Below, one piece after another: positions 45,220 through 47,989 of a stretch of DNA of 47,989 bases (positions within the stretch are counted from its first letter, which is position 1; the number at the start of each line of letters is the position of its first letter). The notes under the pieces were generated by a model, which was given only the letters and a program-made list of their open reading frames with translations, was not told the origin of the DNA and did not search any database. Where the stretch lies: contig JAKBMG010000002.1 of assembly GCA_021831685.1 (NCBI GenBank), forward strand, positions 1 through 47,989, in the 5' to 3' direction. This stretch comes from Bacteroidota bacterium (GTDB lineage Bacteria; Bacteroidota; Ignavibacteria; Ignavibacteriales; Ignavibacteriaceae). The translations under genes were made by a program, and so were the position numbers.

Positions 45220-46778
45220 ATAGCCTCTTTGACATCCTGCTTAAGAAACCCCTTCCCGATGAGTGGCTCCACGGACTTCTTTTTACCTCTTTTACTCTAC
45301 ATATGGTATTCGTCCTTTTAGCTATAGGGACTGTTGTCCTTTCCGTTTACTATTTTATCGATTCTCAGTGGGGAGGAAAAACAGAGGAGTTGCGATTAGA
45401 TAAGAGGATTTTAAAAACTTTTATGGCGCATAAAAGCCTCGCCATAGTTTTGGGAATCGCACCGTTACTGTTAATCCAGGTTGCTTTTACCGTGCCTTTT
45501 TTTACGGCAGTTAATTTGCTTGCACCTTTTTGGATACTCATTGTTATACTTTTGGTAATTGCATTTCTCTCTTTTGATACTTTAGGACACAAAATAAATG
45601 TTCATCCTTATCTCCATACAATTCTTGGCATTATTGCACTTGTCTCTCTTCTTGCAGTTCCAGCAATATTCGTTGCTGTATTGGTGACGGCAGAGAATCC
45701 TGATAAGTGGATAACAATAATCACTCACGGGTATAAATTAAATGGCTCGCTGGCACACCTTTGGCTGTTCAGATATTTACATGTTCTTGGAGCTGCTCTT
45801 GTGTTCGGCGCAGCATTTCATTATTTCTTCTCAACAAAGGATGAAACAGAAAAGAGATCACTGCTTAAATGGATTGTGGGTGGGATTCTGCTTCAGATTA
45901 TCCTCGGCATAATCCTCTACACCTCTTTATTAGGAAAGCCTGATTTCATCACCAATGTTTTCTTATTTATCGGCGTCATTGGAACCGCTTTATTGTTATG
46001 GGTAATTTATCTCGGTATGGATAAAAAGAGCACTTTAAATATGGGGACAGTACTACCTCTTTTAATGCTCATACTTGTGCCGATGCTTTTAACAAGGCAG
46101 TTTATTCAAGATAAGAATTTTGTGCCCTTTGAAAAACAGTTGCAGGCAAACACTCAAGCTTATCAAAAGGTGATGCAGCCCTATAACCGGGAAGCCCTTA
46201 ACAAATATCAATCCGATATAAATATCGTCTATGATAATGGAGGAACGATCTATTTAAAAAGTTGCGCCTTCTGTCACGGAGAAAAGGCGGATGGTAACGG
46301 CTCAGAAGCAAAAAACCTTGCAATCCTTCCTGAAGACATATCGGCTATCAGAACGACCCGTCGTTATCTTCACAAAATTCTTGCCGGAGGGGTTACCGGC
46401 TCTGCCATGCCTTACTTTACTGTGTTTGACAGGTATAAATTAGATAGCCTAATTAATTATCTTGATAAAAAGTATCATGTGTTAAGCTTACCCGAACCTC
46501 TTCCTGTTAAAATCTCTGATGCAGCATTACAGCAGTCCCGGAAAATTTATGATGAAACATGCTCTCAATGTCATGGAATTGACGGCAGGGGTTCAACGCT
46601 TTCAAAAGGTTTTCAGCCGCCACCTCCGGACTTTACCGTTTACAACCTATCGCCTGAAAGGGCTTTCGACGTCATAACAAATGGTTATCCTGGAACTGTG
46701 ATGTTTCCATTTAGTAACCTGCCGGAAGATGTCCGCTGGGGACTGGTAAAGATTATTAATAATAAAAGAACGCAATAG
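45216..46778 (+). CDS. Polytopic membrane subunit with two C-terminal haem c sites
   Basis: The 520-residue protein has about eight membrane spans (roughly 20-295, with H29, H72 and H188 among candidate haem ligands) and two cytochrome c domains, C350-A-F-C353-H354 and C449-S-Q-C452-H453. It has no clear CydB signature but takes CydB's place after the CydA-like gene and overlaps it by 4 bp, so it is probably the partner subunit. The haem domains would receive electrons on the periplasmic side. Partial copies of its 3' end occur at 41790 and 47425. Confidence 0.8.
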   Translation: MNSLFDILLKKPLPDEWLHGLLFTSFTLHMVFVLLAIGTVVLSVYYFIDSQWGGKTEELRLDKRILKTFMAHKSLAIVLGIAPLLLIQVAFTVPFFTAVNLLAPFWILIVILLVIAFLSFDTLGHKINVHPYLHTILGIIALVSLLAVPAIFVAVLVTAENPDKWITIITHGYKLNGSLAHLWLFRYLHVLGAALVFGAAFHYFFSTKDETEKRSLLKWIVGGILLQIILGIILYTSLLGKPDFITNVFLFIGVIGTALLLWVIYLGMDKKSTLNMGTVLPLLMLILVPMLLTRQFIQDKNFVPFEKQLQANTQAYQKVMQPYNREALNKYQSDINIVYDNGGTIYLKSCAFCHGEKADGNGSEAKNLAILPEDISAIRTTRRYLHKILAGGVTGSAMPYFTVFDRYKLDSLINYLDKKYHVLSLPEPLPVKISDAALQQSRKIYDETCSQCHGIDGRGSTLSKGFQPPPPDFTVYNLSPERAFDVITNGYPGTVMFPFSNLPEDVRWGLVKIINNKRTQ

Positions 46779-46794
46779 CAAACAAAAATTCACT
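46740..46794 (+). repeat. Direct repeat, copy 1 (3' end of the diheme gene and spacer)
   Basis: These 55 bases (codons GLVKIINNKRTQ, stop, and spacer) match 47425-47479 without gaps in 46 of 55 positions. The two copies flank the DedA gene. Confidence 0.9.
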
Positions 46795-46809
46795 TAAAAA
46801 GAGAAGACA

Positions 46810-47424
46810 ATGAATAGCCTGCTTGTCACGGCTCACCCCTACATCGTCCAGTACGGTTACTGCGCGCTTTTCGCCGTGCTGTTCGCCGAGTCGTTTGGAT
46901 TGCCGTTGCCGGGCGAGACGTTCCTGGTCGCCGCGTCGTTCCTCGCCGTACAGGGCCAGCTCAACATCTGGCTCGTGGGTCTGACGGCATGGGCAGCGGC
47001 GGTGCTGGGCGACAACGTTGGCTATGCCATCGGCCGCTTCGGTGGACGCAGGCTGGTGGCCCGCTACGGCGCACGCATAGGTATCAGCGCCGAGCGGCTG
47101 AAAAAGACGAAGCGTTTTTCCGCGCATTACGGTCCGGAAGTTGTCATCATCGCGCGTTTCTTCCCGGTGCTGCGGCAACTCAACGGCATAGTTGCGGGCA
47201 GTACCGGAATGGACTGGAAACGTTTCGTATCCTACAACGCACTAGGCGGGCTCCTTTGGGTTGGCGCATGGAGTTCGGGCGTCTACTATTTCGGTCATCA
47301 AATTGAAGTGTGGCTGCTACGGGTTCATAAGGCAGGATTGTGGCTGGCCAGTGCGCTGGCGCTGACCCTGCTCGTCGTAGCAGCCTACCGGGCAATTTCC
47401 AAACGATTGCACAGCCGACGCTGA
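46810..47424 (+). CDS. DedA-family membrane protein
   Basis: The 204-residue protein has the DedA (VTT) pattern: an N-terminal re-entrant hairpin with LFAESFGLPLPGETFLV, the GDNVGYAIGRFGG block, a conserved ARFFPVLRQLNGIVAG stretch and C-terminal spans. The family acts in polyprenyl-phosphate or phospholipid flipping and membrane homeostasis. The gene is far richer in GC than its neighbours. Its stop is directly followed by the tail of a diheme-type gene, and its start shares ATGAATAGCCT with the start of the diheme gene, so it seems to replace the body of a second diheme copy. Confidence 0.88.
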   Translation: MNSLLVTAHPYIVQYGYCALFAVLFAESFGLPLPGETFLVAASFLAVQGQLNIWLVGLTAWAAAVLGDNVGYAIGRFGGRRLVARYGARIGISAERLKKTKRFSAHYGPEVVIIARFFPVLRQLNGIVAGSTGMDWKRFVSYNALGGLLWVGAWSSGVYYFGHQIEVWLLRVHKAGLWLASALALTLLVVAAYRAISKRLHSRR

Positions 47425-47479
47425 GGCCTGGTAAAAATTATTAATGACAAAAGAATAAAATAACAAACAAAATTTCACT
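47425..47479 (+). repeat. Direct repeat, copy 2 (orphan diheme-gene tail)
   Basis: Directly after the DedA TGA the sequence reads GLVKIINDKRIK and a stop (47425-47463), then the same AT-rich spacer as after the diheme gene. This is the 3' end of a second, otherwise missing, diheme gene; 46 of 55 positions match 46740-46794. Confidence 0.9.
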
Positions 47480-47495
47480 AAATAAGGAGTAAGCT

Positions 47496-47921
47496 ATGAA
47501 AATCAATGAGAACTTTCTATTAACCTCGCTGTTAGTCATACTCATGTGTACAAATATTATGGCACAATCACATACATATAATAAGGTACCGATGAAAGAA
47601 GGCGGACCTTATGACCTTGTATATTATCCTGAAAATCAGCCCGATCCGGCTGACGCGGCATTTTTCCCTCATCAGTTCATCCAGGCTTATGCAAATGCTG
47701 CTCATAATGCGGCATTTGACGTTGTGGACGGGGCGCCTGAATGGATAAAAAAAGGGATAACATGGCAATTTCCTGAAGCTCGCGCCTGGCCATTGAGCGA
47801 GGAGAATGCTTTTAATGTGGAAGTTTTTGGTAACAAAAGCAGTTTGCCCGTTATTACACAATTCTATGGCAATGCCCTGGGAGTATCTCCCGTAGAGGGT
47901 AATGGTACAAGGTTAAGATAA
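47496..47921 (+). CDS. Exported protein of unknown function
   Basis: The 141-residue product has a signal peptide (about 1-23, ending in MAQS) and a mature part of about 117 residues rich in aromatic residues and proline (YDLVYYPENQPDPADAAFFP; WIKKGITWQFPEARAWPL). It has no cysteine in the mature part and no motif I recognise. AAGGAG precedes ATG 47496. It follows the rearranged diheme/DedA segment and may be a periplasmic accessory of the respiratory module. Confidence 0.7.
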   Translation: MKINENFLLTSLLVILMCTNIMAQSHTYNKVPMKEGGPYDLVYYPENQPDPADAAFFPHQFIQAYANAAHNAAFDVVDGAPEWIKKGITWQFPEARAWPLSEENAFNVEVFGNKSSLPVITQFYGNALGVSPVEGNGTRLR

Positions 47922-47989
47922 TAAACACGGATATCTGTTTCCCTTTAAAAATGGATATTTAGTATTTTTTGTTCTCAATGCTCTTGGTT

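Overview
The window is a chromosomal segment from an AT-rich member of the Bacteroidota/Chlorobiota side of the tree, most likely Ignavibacteria. This is inferred from two C-terminal type IX secretion (T9SS) sorting domains of the 'NPFNPS' type, the very low GC of the housekeeping genes, the dense minus-strand gene clusters, and palindromic intergenic repeats of the kind seen in that group. No 16S gene is present, so the assignment rests on gene character only.

Layout. (1) 1-2650 is a small accessory patch: a truncated AlbA_2 gene, tRNA-Leu(GAG), a decayed IS3-type orfA, a HepT/MntA toxin-antitoxin pair and an efflux-protein remnant. (2) 2683-4969 is an ECF sigma/anti-sigma/Spy-like operon facing a second Spy-like gene across a 13-bp perfect inverted repeat. 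(3) 5005-7992 is a minus-strand cluster of two peroxiredoxins, a rhodanese, and a GTP cyclohydrolase I / PTPS / SDR trio that reads like a tetrahydrobiopterin pathway. (4) 8180-27952 is mostly core housekeeping on the minus strand: murB; purC-DUF971-pgsA-pgpA-cinA-thpR-recA-recX; ribBA; tgt-yajC; an acyl-CoA mutase-UbiA-lipoprotein-CorC operon; thyA-folA-mutL. (5) 27953-28757 is a gene-free gap holding a 16-unit, 11-bp tandem array and a double palindrome. (6) 28758-35780 is a surface-polysaccharide cluster (three glycosyltransferases, a flippase, a FemAB-like transferase, a phosphoesterase). (7) 36048-37118 is a 5'-truncated GH44/T9SS gene.

(8) 37830 to the window end is the most unusual part: a compositionally mosaic, all-plus-strand island. 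Its left half has three imperfect dyads that resemble integron attC sites, spaced so that two stretches of genes look like cassettes; no integrase is visible. Its right half encodes a sulfur/respiration module: two exported DsrE-like proteins, a TSUP sulfur-anion transporter with its DUF1634 partner, a small cytochrome c, a TsdA-like thiosulfate dehydrogenase, a cytochrome bd-type (CydA superfamily) subunit carrying a C-terminal haem c, and a polytopic subunit with two haem c sites in place of CydB. The simplest joint reading is periplasmic oxidation of thiosulfate by TsdA, with electrons passing through the c-haems to the bd-like complex. Partial copies of the diheme gene's 3' end lie at 41790-41870 and 47425-47463, and a GC-rich DedA gene sits between the intact gene and one of these copies, so the module has been rearranged by recombination.
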